A stretch of 64,000 nt of DNA from Karstenula rhodostoma CBS 690.94 (Eukaryota > Ascomycota > Dothideomycetes > Pleosporales > Didymosphaeriaceae): positions 230,357 to 294,356 of the forward strand of contig MU001514.1 in assembly GCA_010093485.1 (NCBI GenBank), in the 5' to 3' direction. Positions within the stretch are counted from its first letter, which is position 1. Each line of letters starts with the position of its first letter. The notes beneath the pieces were generated by a model that did not search any database, was not told the DNA's origin, and was given only the letters and a program-made list of their open reading frames with translations. Below, piece after piece: positions 1-11,840 of this stretch. The translations under genes were made by a program, and so were the position numbers.

Positions 1-85
1 GCTGCACTGTCTCTTATTTCCTTTGCTTCACCCACTTCCTTTTTGACATTTGTCAGTAGTGAATTGCAAATTACGCGATTTCACA

Positions 86-947
86 ATGTCTGTTGCGAGA
101 TCAGCATTCGTGCTTAGCTTTGGTAGGCACATCAGATAGAAAGACTTCCAACACGCAAATACTTACAACGACAGCATCGCTTGCACTTGGTCAATACGGT
201 CCTAACGGTCAATATGGACCCGACGGCAGTAACGGAGACGACTCCAGCGCCTTCAACGGAGGTGGAAGCAGCTCTTTTAACAATGGCAGCTTCGGTTCAG
301 GTAATGGTTTCTTCGGGCACAATACCGCACTGTAAGCGATCTCCACAATTCAGTTCTGCGGTGACGACGCTAATTGGACTTCGATGTCCAGTATTGCACA
401 TGGCGTCCTCGCCTCGCTCGCTTTCGTAATCTTCTTTCCTATGGGTTCGATACTGGTTCGAATGGCATCTTTCTCGGGGTTGTGGCTCGTCCACGGCCTC
501 TTCCAGATATTCGCCTTTGTCGTGTACATTGCAGCCTTTGCCTTGGGCGTGTGGATGACGCAACAAGCTCCCTCTCAAGTCAACCTCATTGGGCGATACC
601 ATCCGATCATTGGGATAGTGCTCTTTGTCGTCTTATTCTTCCAGCCAGTCCTTGGCCTGATCCACCACTTCCAGTTCAAGAAGTACGGACGCCGCACCTT
701 CTGGTCTTATGGACATCTATGGCTTGGAAGACTTGTGATTCCATTGGGGATGATCAATGGCGGATTAGGACTGTTGCTTGCGACTGAGACTGGCTATGGC
801 CGGCCCACAACCGGTCAGATTGCCGCGTATGGTGTGGTCGCAGGCATCATGTCGCTGTTGTGGCTGGCAGCCACCATTATTGGAGAGCGAAGGAGGGCGA
901 AAGCGCGGAAGGTGCCTGTGGGAGGCTACAAGGAGCAGTACGCCTGA
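86..947 (+). CDS. Signal-peptide cytochrome b561-domain membrane protein
   Basis: Model: exons 86-122, 175-331 and 392-947, giving 249 aa; both introns are GT-AG and the phases join. Exon 1 and the start of exon 2 form a short hydrophobic leader (MSVARSAFVLSFASLA), which is why I chose this ATG. A Gly/Asn/Ser-rich linker follows to about residue 64, and then about five hydrophobic segments. Histidines at residues 68, 99, 135 and 173 sit in AHG, VHG, YHP and GHLW contexts, the spacing expected for the four heme ligands of the cytochrome b561 / DOMON-associated family. Such proteins pass electrons across membranes, often in iron or ascorbate redox chemistry. The usual N-terminal DOMON domain is absent, so this looks like a stand-alone b561 module, possibly at the plasma membrane. 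The family assignment is firm; the substrate is unknown. Confidence 0.8.
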
Positions 948-2702
948 AGGCCACGTTGTGGATTAGGAACGCCATATATCTGCGAGTGTTTTGACTGCAG
1001 ATGCACCCATCGTCTGCCGTGAAACTTGGAAGTTGTTGCTGATGAACATGGAGCTGGGTTACTGCACAGTGGCTTGGGGGGCTTCCGGTCAAGCGGAAAA
1101 TTGTTAGGGACGGACAAATCCGGAGAGCTCGACGAGGCAAGCCGTGCCAGCAAGCAAGCAAGATAGAACGCATGACAGAAGATCCAAAAACAGCCCCAGT
1201 TGCGGTGCAATCTTCCTGTTTTGGACCCCGCTATGGTGGGAGCAAGCACTGTCCTCGTACAGATGTCTGAATCCTACGTATATATCGAATATAATCACTA
1301 TCTTACCGCATGCAGCGATGGCGAGTCTTTCGCAGTCGTACACTGCTTAGCAGACCCTACTCAACGCTTACCACCCCCTGCCAACGGGCAATTGGTGGTA
1401 CGTAGATTATTCGCTCCTATCAAAACTGGGGGCTGTGTTTCCGTGCTGTGGGGACTAATGCTCAATGTGCATGCTTCTGCCGTTGGCTGCGCTACCGCAA
1501 AGGGTGTGCCCGAGGCCGATCGTTCGGAGGGCGTTCGGATCAAGAGTATGTGCAAGGTACACTCCCGTAGAAATGCAGACCAGCTTGCAGCGCGCAAGGC
1601 AGTGGGGTTGCGATGGCTGACGGCGGGCCGCAGAAACCTGGAGGTGGCAAAGAACGTGCACACCGGTCATACCAGTAGTTGGACTTGGAGATGGTTGAGG
1701 GTACGCATCGGCCGTGCGAGATTTTGAGCGTCAGTGGGGTCTGGAGCGCTGAGATGGGTCGATAAAGGAAACAAAGAGCTTCCAGAAGCCTCAACTCTGC
1801 AGCCTCAACCTCGAAAGCTTTCTTCGCGCAGGCAAGGCTGATGGACAAGTGTAAGCGAGTGGACTAGACTAGCCGTGACATGCCTGCTGGGCTTATGTGG
1901 AGCATCTTTCACACACTATTAATAGCAATCGCCCGTGGAGCTGAATTGTGCAGTGTGGTCGCTCCGGTAGAGATTGCCTTTCAGAGGAGAGGAGTGGGGT
2001 GGAGTGCTCAAAGGAAATCGAGACAGGCATGGGTACTACCTTACGGCTACTGTACATGCGCGAACGGATCGCGGGCGACTGCTTGGAGGGCACGAACTTG
2101 CGACAGGCAATGTGTACCCGCTTACACAGTAGCGTTTGCTCGCTTGCATCTAAGGCCAGCGAGGCTCCGGTGCGTCACCTCGTACTGCTTGAATGCGCGT
2201 AACGATGCTGGATGCCATTCGTGACGGGTTCTGATGAGGCTGCCTCGGGCTCGTGTTCCCCAGGCTGTAGTGGTTCAACATGCTCAGCGCTGCGCGTGAG
2301 CGTTCCAGATCTAATGGAATGGTAATATCGTAACCCGCACAGTGTAGCACTGCCACCGCCGGGCTCCATGCACACATGCGGTAGGCTGCCGGGCGTCCGT
2401 TGGCGTGCGGCTCGCTGTCCTCAATTTGCTGCAGGCGTGCACGTACGGCTGATAGCACCGGGGTCCAGCTTAGGGTGGGTGTCCGCGGCGCTTTTACATG
2501 GAGCGCGAGCTCCAGCAGAGTAATACTGGCTTGATCCAGCTTGAGGACCATCGCGCATGGTGCTGTTCACTCGCGCCCTGGTCGCCCGCTGATCCCGCTG
2601 GCAGTGTTTATTCTCGTTAGCTGAGGCGTCACGGTTCCTTTCTTGTACGCCAGCCCCGCCCTCTCTCCGCAAGAGATCGGGCAGCACTCGCGCTCTCCTG
2701 CC
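948..2702. other. Intergenic, no convincing gene
   Basis: About 1.75 kb. Open frames on both strands (for example 1200-1727 plus and 2150-2551 minus) start at non-ATG codons or lack recognisable domains and splice structure. The last few hundred bases should hold the promoter of the gene at 2703. I see no repeat or RNA gene. Confidence 0.5.
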
Positions 2703-5661
2703 ATGCCTTCGTTGCCCTGGAGCAAGTCGAATCGCTCGCACTCGTCCGTCGAAACCTCGTCCGGCCACCCTTCGCCGGTGCCTTCGGGGCCTGGGTCCAG
2801 TAAGTGCGCGGTTGGCTGCTCAATGCATCTTGCAGCTGACACGCGCAGCACTCGCCGTCAACGAGACGGGCGCGAGCCGTTACCCACCCTCCGAGCAGCT
2901 TGCGCAGCAGCAGCAGCCTGCTGCACACCAGATTCCGGCGGGCGTCCCCCAACCGCAGTACAGACAGCAGCAGCCGCCGTTCCCGCAGCGCGCCACGAGC
3001 CATCGCCATTCCTCGGGCATCGCCCTCGACCAGCAGACGCTCCAGCAGCTGCAGGGCGGACCGCAGCCTCCCCAGGGCTACGACCAGCAGCCTCGCAGAG
3101 GCTCCTACCAGCCGCAGTCTTCGTACACGCCAGAGCAGCCCAAGAAGCAAGGCCTCCGCAGCCGCCTCGGGCTTACGAGCCACAAAGAGGAGGACCGCTC
3201 CAAGTCGAGCAAGGTTGGACGCCGACAGTCGGTGCGTAAGAGCGACCCGCGCGAGCTCGAATTCCGCCAGCAGGAGGAACACCGCCTGCGGGCGGCGCAG
3301 TGGAACCAGCGGCACGGGCAGCACGGCGGGTCCAGCTCGCATCTCGCACCCTCGGACGAGCACGACGAAGACGACCTCGACCCGTTCCTGCAGCAGGAAG
3401 ACGAGCAGCCCCGTGTGCCGCCCAAAGACGCGCAATTCCAGCAGCACCCGCTGCAATACTCGCCCAACCCGCACCAGGAGCAATATAATCGGCCCCCACT
3501 CGCTAAAGTGAGCACCGAGGGAAGTTATCACGCCGCCCAAGGCGGGGCAGACCACTACAGCCCCGAACACCAGGGTCTGCAACCACAACAACACCCGCCG
3601 TCGTACCAGAACTACCAGCAGCCCCCGCCGTTGCGCCCCTCTAATCCAAACGACTACCAGGCCTACCCGCCCCCGCAGAACGCATCCGGCCCGCTTGTCG
3701 GCAGCGCTCAAGTGCCCCCGCCGCCGCAGCCGCAGCAGAACTACTATCAGTACCAAGCTCAGCAAGCTGCGCAGCACGCACAGCAGCAATCGCCGCAGGG
3801 ACCGCCAGAGCCCCAGGTGCAGAATCCTCGCTACTCGCAGCAGTCGCCGCCTTCCCCGCAACAGCCTCAGCCGCACCAGGGCCAAGACTTCCAGCAGCTG
3901 CAACACGGACGCTCGCCGTCGCAAGCACAGGCACAGACACAGGCACAGGGCGAGCCAAACGCTCCTCCGCCGTCGCAAACCGTCCCCCAGATTGTGCAGG
4001 GCGGTCAGCCGATCGACGGCCAACACTCGCAGCAGCTTCGCCCTCCGTCATCGCACGCGTCGCTTGCCCCACCGTCGCCCCTCCAATCACAGCCTCCCAC
4101 CTTCAAGCCTTACGACCAGCAGGGACAGCCGTCCCCCTCCACTGATCCCCACTCGCATAGCGTAACGCCGCCGCAACAAGACAACATGGCCCCGGCGAAC
4201 AGCGGCCAGCGCAATACCTTGAGGAAGGTCAACGATGGAAGCCAGCAACAGGCTCCACCCTCGAGGGAGAGCTCTCTTCTGCAGCAGAGCGCAACACAAC
4301 AAGGTCAGGCCCAAGGACAACCGCCTGTCTCGCCGGGCATTCAGACTTTTGGCGCTAACGTTGTGCCAATAGCTTCGCAGGGGCAGCCATACAGAGGAGA
4401 GAAGGGCCAGAACTCGCAGAGTGGAGAGATGGGACGGGCCACGCCACCGCCGCGCGCTACGGCAGACATGTCAGACGACGAGATAGCTCAATTGCAGAAA
4501 GATCACGATGTTTTGCGTAAGTCTCCTATTCTGCTAGACACCATGTTGTACTAACCCATCGCAGGTGACAAGTACCAAAAGGTGAAGCGATACTTTTTCG
4601 AGCAGCAAACCCAAGTGCATCAACTTCAGAACACCCTCGCAAACCAGCGACTCTCCCTGTCACGCACATCATGGGACGATAGCGAATATTCCACTCGATT
4701 CAACAGGCTTGACGGTTTGATAGCCCAGCTTTCCTTTGCCATTCGCAAGGACTGGAAGGCGATACCGCCCTGGCTGCAGCCTGTCGTGAACAAGACTGCT
4801 GTAGAGACTGGAAAACAGGAGATGACTGCGGTCGGACGTGCTTTCATCTCGCAGTGGCTGGTCGAAAACATCTTTGACAAGTACTTCCACCCCGATCTTG
4901 AGACGGGGCTCTCGACGCAGCTGAAGACTATTCAACTCAACATACGGAAATATGCTGCGACCTGCCACACTACCGAAGATGAAGATGCTTTGAATGCGAA
5001 GGTTATCAATTGGCGTCTGGCAACCCTCGAGGGATTGACCGAGCAACTAAAAGCTGCCCAGGCAGGAACGAATCGGGCGACATTGACCGAAACACTCAAC
5101 GAGAAGCTCATTGCTTCTATACAGATGTACCTCAATGACCCTGCGCCACCAGATCTGAACGGAGGAGTTCCAATGATTGTGGAGTTGGCCATCAGTGTTG
5201 CACAGCACCTTCCATTGGAAAGTAGAGAGGTCCAAATTGAGTATTTCTACCCTGGACAGGGTCTTGTCTCCGAATTCATGAAAATGGAGTCCGGCATTCC
5301 TGCTTTGACAGACCCTATTCGAGAAATTGATGAAGCGGACCGTGCTTCTTTGCGAAGCGTCGCTTCCAAGTTGGATGACAACGCATCGATTGGCGAACCC
5401 GAACAGTCGAGCCAACAACTTAGTAAGGAGCCCGCAGACAAGAAACGGAGCATGTTCGGATTCGGTGGGTCGAAGAAGCCATCCCAGAATCAAGCTACAC
5501 TGGGTAAGTCGCTGGGCCAGCAGCCTAATCCAAGCCAGCAAAGCCTGTCGCAGTCCACAAAAGACGATGCTCCTCAACCAAGGGTTCGCTTGTCCGTTGG
5601 TGTCGCAGTGCAAATTCGCGGCAAGAGCATTTTGATTAAGGCACCAGTGTACAGCACCTAA
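2703..5661 (+). CDS. Large Q/P-rich protein with conserved C-terminal region, function unknown
   Basis: Model: exons 2703-2799, 2849-4516 and 4565-5661, giving 953 aa. The introns are 49 and 48 bp; the second has a perfect TACTAAC branch site at 4549-4555. The ATG at 2703 is chosen because the long open frame upstream of 2849 has no ATG, and the donor GTAAGT at 2800 joins in phase. Residues from about 40 to 560 are low complexity, dominated by Gln, Pro, Ser and Tyr, as in disordered scaffold or RNA-associated proteins. From about residue 575 the sequence becomes ordinary: a likely coiled coil (about 575-625), then a globular-looking stretch with many aromatic residues to about 840, and a Ser/Gln/Lys tail. 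The contrast suggests a disordered arm on a folded C-terminal domain. I do not recognise the family and assign no function. Confidence 0.8.
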
Positions 5662-6167
5662 GGCTTGTGGCCTGAGCTATGGTTATGTATTGAACGCATT
5701 TCAGCGACTCTTAGAACGCACGATTGGATACGAGACTTTCTTTGGTTTTCTTCACTTCCCACATACGCTTTGGTTAGGGTATATGTTAGAATGTCGGAGG
5801 TTTGATGATGAATGGATCTGAATGTATGTAAAACGCCCCTCTACGGCGCCCAAAAGAGCTCAAGAGCAGATACCTTTGGAGTTGTATGCCAATACCAATA
5901 CCCTTGCCGTTGCTCCAATCGAGCTTTTTACATTCAACCTAGCGTATACTAAGATTAAAGGGTATTTTAATCCTAGTATATTAAGTGTTCCAAGGTCGCC
6001 AGCCTCTGGTAAATTTATAAACCTGGTTCTGGTTAGGTTGAATGCTTGAAGGACTTCGGAAGGGTCTCGGAAGTGGGCGGCGCCCTCCACGTCTGATTGG
6101 CTAGTTGCTCTGCACTTTGTTTACCGTCAACACTCAACACCAGAACATTGCAGACATACCTGGAGCC
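5662..6167. other. Intergenic, 3' end and promoter region
   Basis: Holds the 3' UTR of the upstream gene and the promoter of the WD40 gene. An AT-rich patch lies around 5930-6010. The 75-codon frame at 5822-6049 has no recognisable features. Confidence 0.5.
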
Positions 6168-8003
6168 ATGGAGACTATGGACGTCTCTCCGCAGTACAAA
6201 GGTTAATTCAGTCCCTCGCTGGAGATCACTACCACGCTTACCAGCATAGCAACCTCCCTCTCCGCTCCGTCACCAACCGCTTCCTATATCGCGTGCTTCG
6301 CCGGCGCCCGCCTCCAGATCCGTTCCCTCGCCACCTTCGAACTCGTCCGCAACATCCCCCTACCACCATCACATGATGTGCGCCGGTCGCAGATAGCATG
6401 GTCTCCACCATCCGCATCACGGAGCGGCGCTGCAACGCCGCCACGGCGCTCTTCTGCACCTTCCCCACGATCGCACCGCATCCTCGTAGCGGACGATGCT
6501 ACCACGCGTATCTACGATCTACGAGACGATAAATGGAACGCTGTCGTAAGCAACGGGTCCGGCGGTATGGGAAAGAATGTTACTGTGGAGTTTGGGCGAG
6601 ACGAGGACGAAGTACTCGTCTGGAGCGACTTTGCAAGCCGGGTCATGGTCTGGTGTCTGAAGACTGGTCGCACGGTGGACATTCGGGATCCGAAGTTCAG
6701 CGGGAGAGACAGTAGAGGATGGGGATATAGACCGTGTAGCGAAGAGCAGGGTGTCGGTGGTAGAGGGAGCATGCTCGCGCTACTATGCCGGAGCCCCGGC
6801 GTGGATGTGCTTGTGCTGCTTGCGCCTAAGACGTATGCTGTGGTCAAGAGGGTGGAGCTGGCGACGCAGGATGCACAGGGGGTACGGTGGAGCAATGATG
6901 GGAGGTGGCTTGCGGTATGGGACGCGGCAAGTGTTGGGTACAGCTTGTGCATATACACGGCGGATGGGCATCTCTACCGGACGATATCGCGCGAGCTTCC
7001 GGATGAGCTGAGTGAGTGGGGAATTGAAGGCTTGGGCATCAAAACGGTAGAGTGGGTTCCTGGGAACGACTGGCTAGCCGTCGGTGGATGGGATCGTCGC
7101 GTGCGGATACTGTCAACGAAGACGTTCTCTCCGGTTGTGTATCTGGATCATACGGCACAGATATGCGTTCCAAGCGCACCGGTATTTACGGAGCAAGTCG
7201 ACGCACGGGGTTTCCGGAGTTTCGAACTTGCTCAGCAACCCGCTACACCGCCGAAGGCGCCAGTGGAGAAGAACGACACCGGACATATGAAGCAGGGAAT
7301 CAGTGCCATGGCATTCAACAAAGACGGGACATTGTGCGCTACACGAGACGAGTCTACCCCGACAACGGTCTGGATATGGGATCTGCGCAGTCTCCAGCCG
7401 AAGACGATTTTTATACTGCACTCCCCGGTCAAGGCGCTGCAATGGCACCCGGTTTATCCATCGCACCTTCTCATCCAGTCCACGCACGACTCACCCACGC
7501 TGTATCTCTACACTGCGCAGCCTCTTCCCAGTTCAACATCTTCTTCGGACTCGACATCCGGTCCACCAACCATCCTCTCACTCGCAGACAACATAACTAA
7601 GCCTGCTGGATCTGCGGCTGCTAAATGGACGGCACGATGGCTCAACACGGAGCCGGACAAGAAGCCCGCGATGGTGGTAGGGCACCAGCAGGGCTACCTG
7701 CTCGTATGGCCCGAGGGCAAAGACCAGATCCTGCGATTCGAGGGCCAGGACGAAGATGAGAGCGATGACAGCCTATACGACATCCTAACGGGTAGGACGC
7801 CCGTTCCGCCGCTGCGTGATGATGCGTGGGGGAGAAGTCATGGTAGTGAGGACGGAGGCGAAGATGCAGACGTCACCGGGGCGCCGTCTATGGAGGGACT
7901 CGATAGCACGAGCAGCTTTTACGACACGTTTAGGGAGAAGAGAGAGGCTAGGAGCAGGGGGATGAGTGTGTTTGAGGAGAGCGGGTTGGATGAGATGTTT
8001 TGA
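6168..8003 (+). CDS. wdr8: WD40-repeat protein, WDR8/WRAP73 family
   Basis: Model: exon 6168-6201, intron 6202-6249 (donor GTTAAT, a less common form, acceptor ATAG), exon 6250-8003, giving 595 aa. An in-frame ATG at 6177 would give 592 aa and yields an N-terminus (MDVSPQYKATSL) closer to the short start I expect for fungal WDR8. WD-like strands include the segments around GVRWSNDGRWLAVWD, VEWVPGNDWLAVGGWDRRVRI, AMAFNKDGTLCATRD and ALQWHP; the C-terminus is acidic. In fission yeast, Wdr8 works with Msd1 at the spindle pole body to anchor minus ends of microtubules, and WRAP73 is its animal counterpart. The same role is inferred here from family resemblance only. A generic WD40 protein is the alternative. 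Confidence 0.8.
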
Positions 8004-8172
8004 GTTGGCCTTTTGGGTGGGGGGCAAGCATGGGACGGCGTTGCGGTGTTGTTCCTGGGATACCCCATTTATCTGATCGCCTTTCACGTCCATGACACGT
8101 ACCAATAAATCCAAGTCATGATGTTTACATTTCAGCAGCAGCGTTAAGCGTCATAATGATATTCATACAACA

Positions 8173-8197
8173 TTCCCTTCCCTTCCCTTCCCTTCCA
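8173..8197. repeat. Pentanucleotide (TTCCC)n microsatellite
   Basis: Four to five tandem copies of TTCCC just past the stop codon of the minus-strand gene ending at 8227, probably in its 3' UTR. Confidence 0.8.
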
Positions 8198-8226
8198 AAT
8201 ACTCCCATTCCTTCACCGGGCACACT

Positions 8227-8729
8227 TCATTTCTTCTCCTCATCGTCCTGGAACCCCCACCGGCCCGTCTGATCCAAGCCCAGCGGATTCTGCCCCGTCT
8301 GCTCCTTGCCGCCCAGGCTCTCCTTCTTGCTGTAGGAATCAACGTTGTCGCCGCCGAGTACCTCGGACCGCTCTTCCTTCTCGCCGAGCAGCGGGCCCAG
8401 GGCGCCGCGGGTGGTGCCGCCCAGGGCGTTGCCGAGGGGGCCTGTGATGCCTTTTTCAAGGGGCGCGCCGAGGGGGCGGAGGCCGGTTCCGAGGGCTTTG
8501 CCTGGGGGCGTGTTAGATTTGGTGGTGGAGGGATGGGGAGATGGTAAACTCGGACGCTGTTGAGTTGCACTCTTCAAGAGATCCGAGCATGATATGGGAG
8601 ATGTGTAGGGAAAGACGCACCGAGCGGGTCGCCGAGGGGCGCAAGAAGGCCTCCCGAGCCCTTACTCTCCTCCTTCTCCTCGTCCTTGTTCGTCGTGGGG
8701 ACGTGCTGTGTTTCTTCGTTCTTGGACAT
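8227..8729 (-). CDS. Small Gly/Leu/Pro-rich hypothetical protein
   Basis: Model on the minus strand: exon 8729-8621, intron 8620-8502 (donor GTGCGT, acceptor CCCCAG), exon 8501-8227, giving 127 aa. The first 25 residues are charged (many Lys and Glu). The middle repeats a loose PLG-x-(A/G)-LG pattern (for example APLGDPLGKALGTGL and ITGPLGNALGG), and the C-terminus is polar and acidic, ending DDEEKK. No signal peptide or membrane segment is visible. The repeated pattern suggests a short structural or stress-type protein, but I do not recognise it. Correct phase joining across the intron and a clean ATG support it as a real gene. It starts about 650 bp from the divergent gene at 9377. Confidence 0.65.
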
Positions 8730-9376
8730 GGTGACGGACGGCGGTGTTAGGATTGTATGTATGAAGCTAGATGTGAGAGCAGGGTCTGGGTCGGGAGCTA
8801 CAAGTGCAGTGCAAATGCGGATAGTGCGTATCTTCCACTCTTATGTACGATCAGATGAACCACTTGTGAACGATTCAAGTTCTGGGCCTGGTGACGTCAG
8901 ACGGTAGCGCGCGTGTCACGGGTTCGGGAGAGTTCACGGTGGACGGCGTCGGTTCCGCTCTAACGCGAAGAGGCATCGGCGACGTTGAAGGCACACGTCT
9001 CTCGCGCGTGTCACTGGCACACCTTCTGCATGCACTTGCACGCTTCGGGCATGCTCCACCTGGGCTGCCGCCTCTGTTGCTTGCTGTGTTATTTCCGTCG
9101 GCACTTTGCAGAGCGATGCAGAAACCTCACTGCAAACCGTGCAACGGCGACGACGACGACCGACGACGAAGAAACGATAAGGGTAGCCGACGCTGAAACC
9201 AGGGCAGGGCGGTACCGCATCACACATAGTATAGGATGGGATGCGAGACCTCGCAGCGTGCACACAGCCCGCGACGAGAAACTTTGAACATCCCACCTCG
9301 CCTGCGCCGTAATCCTAGCGCCTATATCGCCGGGGTCGCATCCTGAGCGCCTTTGCCATCTTCCCTTGCGACGACA
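8730..9376. other. Divergent intergenic region
   Basis: Lies between the 5' ends of the genes at 8729 (minus) and 9377 (plus), so it should hold both promoters. No clear TATA box or recognised operator. The open frames in it look like chance frames. Confidence 0.5.
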
Positions 9377-10074
9377 ATGTCTACGCCGGGCAGCTATGCG
9401 ACGCCAGGCAGCAACGCCTCGCCAGGTGGCGCTGCGTCGCCGACGAGCAGTGTTGCCAGCTCGGCACCGTCGCCGTACGTTGCCGTCGACGGCAGCGATC
9501 TCACGTGAGCACCACATATCCTTATCTGCCTTGTGAGAAGCGTTCGAACTGAAGGACTGGCAGCTTTCCGAGCGAGTGCCCCGAGAACGGAAAGGTCATC
9601 TTTCCGACAAGAGAATTGTACACCACCATCACAGGCGCGCGCTACTATTCTCGCATCCACGCCCTACTCCCCTTCCAGCTGTGGCTCATGCTGCTCGATG
9701 TAATGAGCTTCTAGTATGTATATTCCTCTCTCCCATTGGGTCATCATACCCACCTGTTACTTCAATACCATTTTGAACACCTTACCTTGTATTGGCCGTG
9801 TAGACCGTACTAACCTGTCAGTCCCGGCATGTCCGAGACTTTCGTTACAGCACACCGCAACATCATATTAATTTACGACGTGGACCTTTCTGCCCATGAG
9901 AGACACTACCAAACTGTGTTGCAGATGCTGCAGAGCCAAAAGATAGGATGGGACGTTAACCGGTGCATTTACGCGAGAGAGACGCCGGGAGAGGTGGGGT
10001 TTGCCTTTGCGAGAGGAGGGGGCAGGAGGACGCTGGGGTTGATGATTATGGATGTAGGAAGGGGTGGAGGGTGA
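9377..10074 (+). CDS. Small hypothetical protein with Ser/Pro/Ala-rich N-terminus
   Basis: Model: exons 9377-9504, 9564-9713 and 9822-10074, giving 176 aa. Intron 1 has donor GTGAGC and acceptor GGCAG; intron 2 has donor GTATGT, a perfect TACTAAC branch site and acceptor GTCAG. The first 40 residues are low complexity (Ser, Pro, Ala, Gly). The middle exon encodes an ordinary globular sequence with a hydrophobic LLPFQLWLMLLDVMSF stretch, and exon 3 continues in phase. The last 25 residues are Gly/Arg-rich and may be wrong if a further intron exists. If intron 2 is not spliced, the frame stops at 9712-9714 and the protein is only 92 aa. I recognise no domain. Confidence 0.5.
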
Positions 10075-11258
10075 TAAAGAAGTGTATAGGTCAGTCTAAA
10101 GAATTAAGATTGGAGAAGACCAATTCGCAACGGGTTCGTCGTGTGAGCGCGACTGCGCACAGGAAGAGTGACGGTCCACGGGTCGACTCTAAGAATTGTT
10201 GGCAAGGGCGCGGAGAGAGTAGTGAGATGGCCTACTGGGCAGGGTAATAGATGAATGCAAAGCTGGAGTAAGGTTGTCATGTAAGAGAAGAGGATGTTCA
10301 GCTCGCCTGTCCTAATAATGTCATCCTGATAACGGCATAGTTCAATCCACCCTCACTCCCAAATCTTACATTTGCTTACTTATTTTTCGCCAGAGCGCCA
10401 TTCAACCAGGTCCCGCCATACACAAGAATCAACTCACAGCTTTCGCATGTGCCCATGACCTCGCGTGGCGCTCTGGCCGCCCTCCACGTCCTGCCATTCA
10501 CCTCGCTAGTCCCCGCCCACTCACACACTCGCCCACCAAAATTACCCCGCCCAGAGCTTTCCAGCTATATATATTATCAAAAGACTCTTCAAATCATCTT
10601 CGGTCATACGGCTGCAGAGGCCCGCCTTCACCGGTGCGCCTCAACACCTGGGCCCACCAACCCCGAACCGCGAGGCGGGTAGTTGGAGGTGTTGAAACAG
10701 CTGCATCCTCTTCCCCTGTCTCCTGGGAAGTTGTAATCGCCAAACACTAAGCCGAGCCGGCGGTCCGTGTGACGGTACTTCGATATACTGCGGTACGCCA
10801 GCGCCAGTACCAAAGGTAGAGCGAGGTGGGAGGTACATAAGAGTTGTATGACCGAAGATCTTTTTTTGGTGGTTGAGGTAGCATCAGTATAAGGAAGAAA
10901 AGTGGTGGTTTAGTAGTAGGGAGCTATGCGGCGACGCGTTGTGGAGAGGGTAGGAAATGCATGGCTAAAGCAACTTACAAGTTGACTTCAGACGAAGAGT
11001 GCCATGTCCGCTCAAGCCTTTGTGAGCAGCACTACTTGCGGATCCGTGGCTTGGTGGGGTACCACGCGCGGGTTATTGTTGCGGCTGCCTTTTTGTCTTT
11101 TGTCTAAGACAGTGAGTGAGTGCACTTGTTTGTCTCCCATCCCACTAGCCGCATTCATTCACCCACCAACCTAACCACAGCCAGCTTCTTTGTCAAGTAC
11201 AATTCACTTACTTTATACTCACACAGAACCTCCCTTTCTTCTCCCAACAACCTTCACA
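10075..11258. other. Intergenic
   Basis: About 1.2 kb with only short chance frames. The last 80 bases before 11259 are pyrimidine-rich with few G residues, as in leaders of well-expressed fungal genes, and probably form the 5' UTR of the next gene. Confidence 0.5.
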
Positions 11259-11840
11259 ATGCACCTTCTCGCGCATATACCCTTCGCACGCGCGCGCACT
11301 TCGCCCCAGACCCCCCAGAAAGAAGATAGTCTAAACCCCAGAACCAAAGACAACATGCCCACAAACTACAGCACCGGCTACTGGGACCCCGTCGGCGAAT
11401 ACGAATTCCACGACACCATCTTCACCCTCACCGTCTACCTCCCCCCACGCCCACCCCCAAAATACCTCCCCGCCTTCCTCACCCGCGAACCCCTCGACAC
11501 AAAGCCCTTCCACGTCATCCGCTCCAACCCTGTAACCCCCGACTACACGCACTTCGAGCGGCGCCATCTCGCAGACATGCCTACCAAGACCGTCAAGATC
11601 AAGGCGCATCGGTTCCCCGTGGGGCTGCGGTGTCAGCACCTGGCTGGGGTGGGCCAGAGGGTGTGTCGTGCGGGGTGCTATGTGTTGGAGAAGGGGGGGA
11701 AGGAAGTGAGGCGGTTTAGGTGTGCGAGGGGGGAGGGGTGTGAGGGGCATGTGTACTGTGGGCATGTGAAGGGGGTTGGGGGGGTGAAGTGTTTTGGGAA
11801 GAAGGGGGCGAGGATGGCGTGTATTGAGGGGCTGCCTTGA
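11259..11840 (+). CDS. Hypothetical protein with Cys-rich C-terminus
   Basis: Single open frame of 193 aa from the ATG at 11259, which has a CACAATG context and a pyrimidine-rich leader. A second in-frame ATG at 11355 (161 aa) is also plausible and would drop a Arg/Pro-rich N-terminal segment. The N-terminal half is rich in Pro, Thr and Tyr. The C-terminal third carries about seven cysteines with several His, Lys and Arg residues (RCQH, RVCRAGC, RCARGEGC, YCGH, KCF), which could be a disulfide- or metal-stabilised unit. There is no convincing signal peptide. I know no family for it. Codon choice shifts strongly from C-rich in the first half to G-rich third positions in the second half. Confidence 0.45.
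   Translation: MHLLAHIPFARARTSPQTPQKEDSLNPRTKDNMPTNYSTGYWDPVGEYEFHDTIFTLTVYLPPRPPPKYLPAFLTREPLDTKPFHVIRSNPVTPDYTHFERRHLADMPTKTVKIKAHRFPVGLRCQHLAGVGQRVCRAGCYVLEKGGKEVRRFRCARGEGCEGHVYCGHVKGVGGVKCFGKKGARMACIEGLP

Noticed and set aside
2150..2551. 133-codon minus-strand frame with an ATG
   Set aside because: No domain and only about 150 bp from the start of the divergent gene at 2703; it could be chance.
2629..4026. 465-codon minus-strand frame rich in Leu and Arg
   Set aside because: Antisense shadow of the Gln/Pro-rich coding region; its composition mirrors CAG and CCG codons read backwards.
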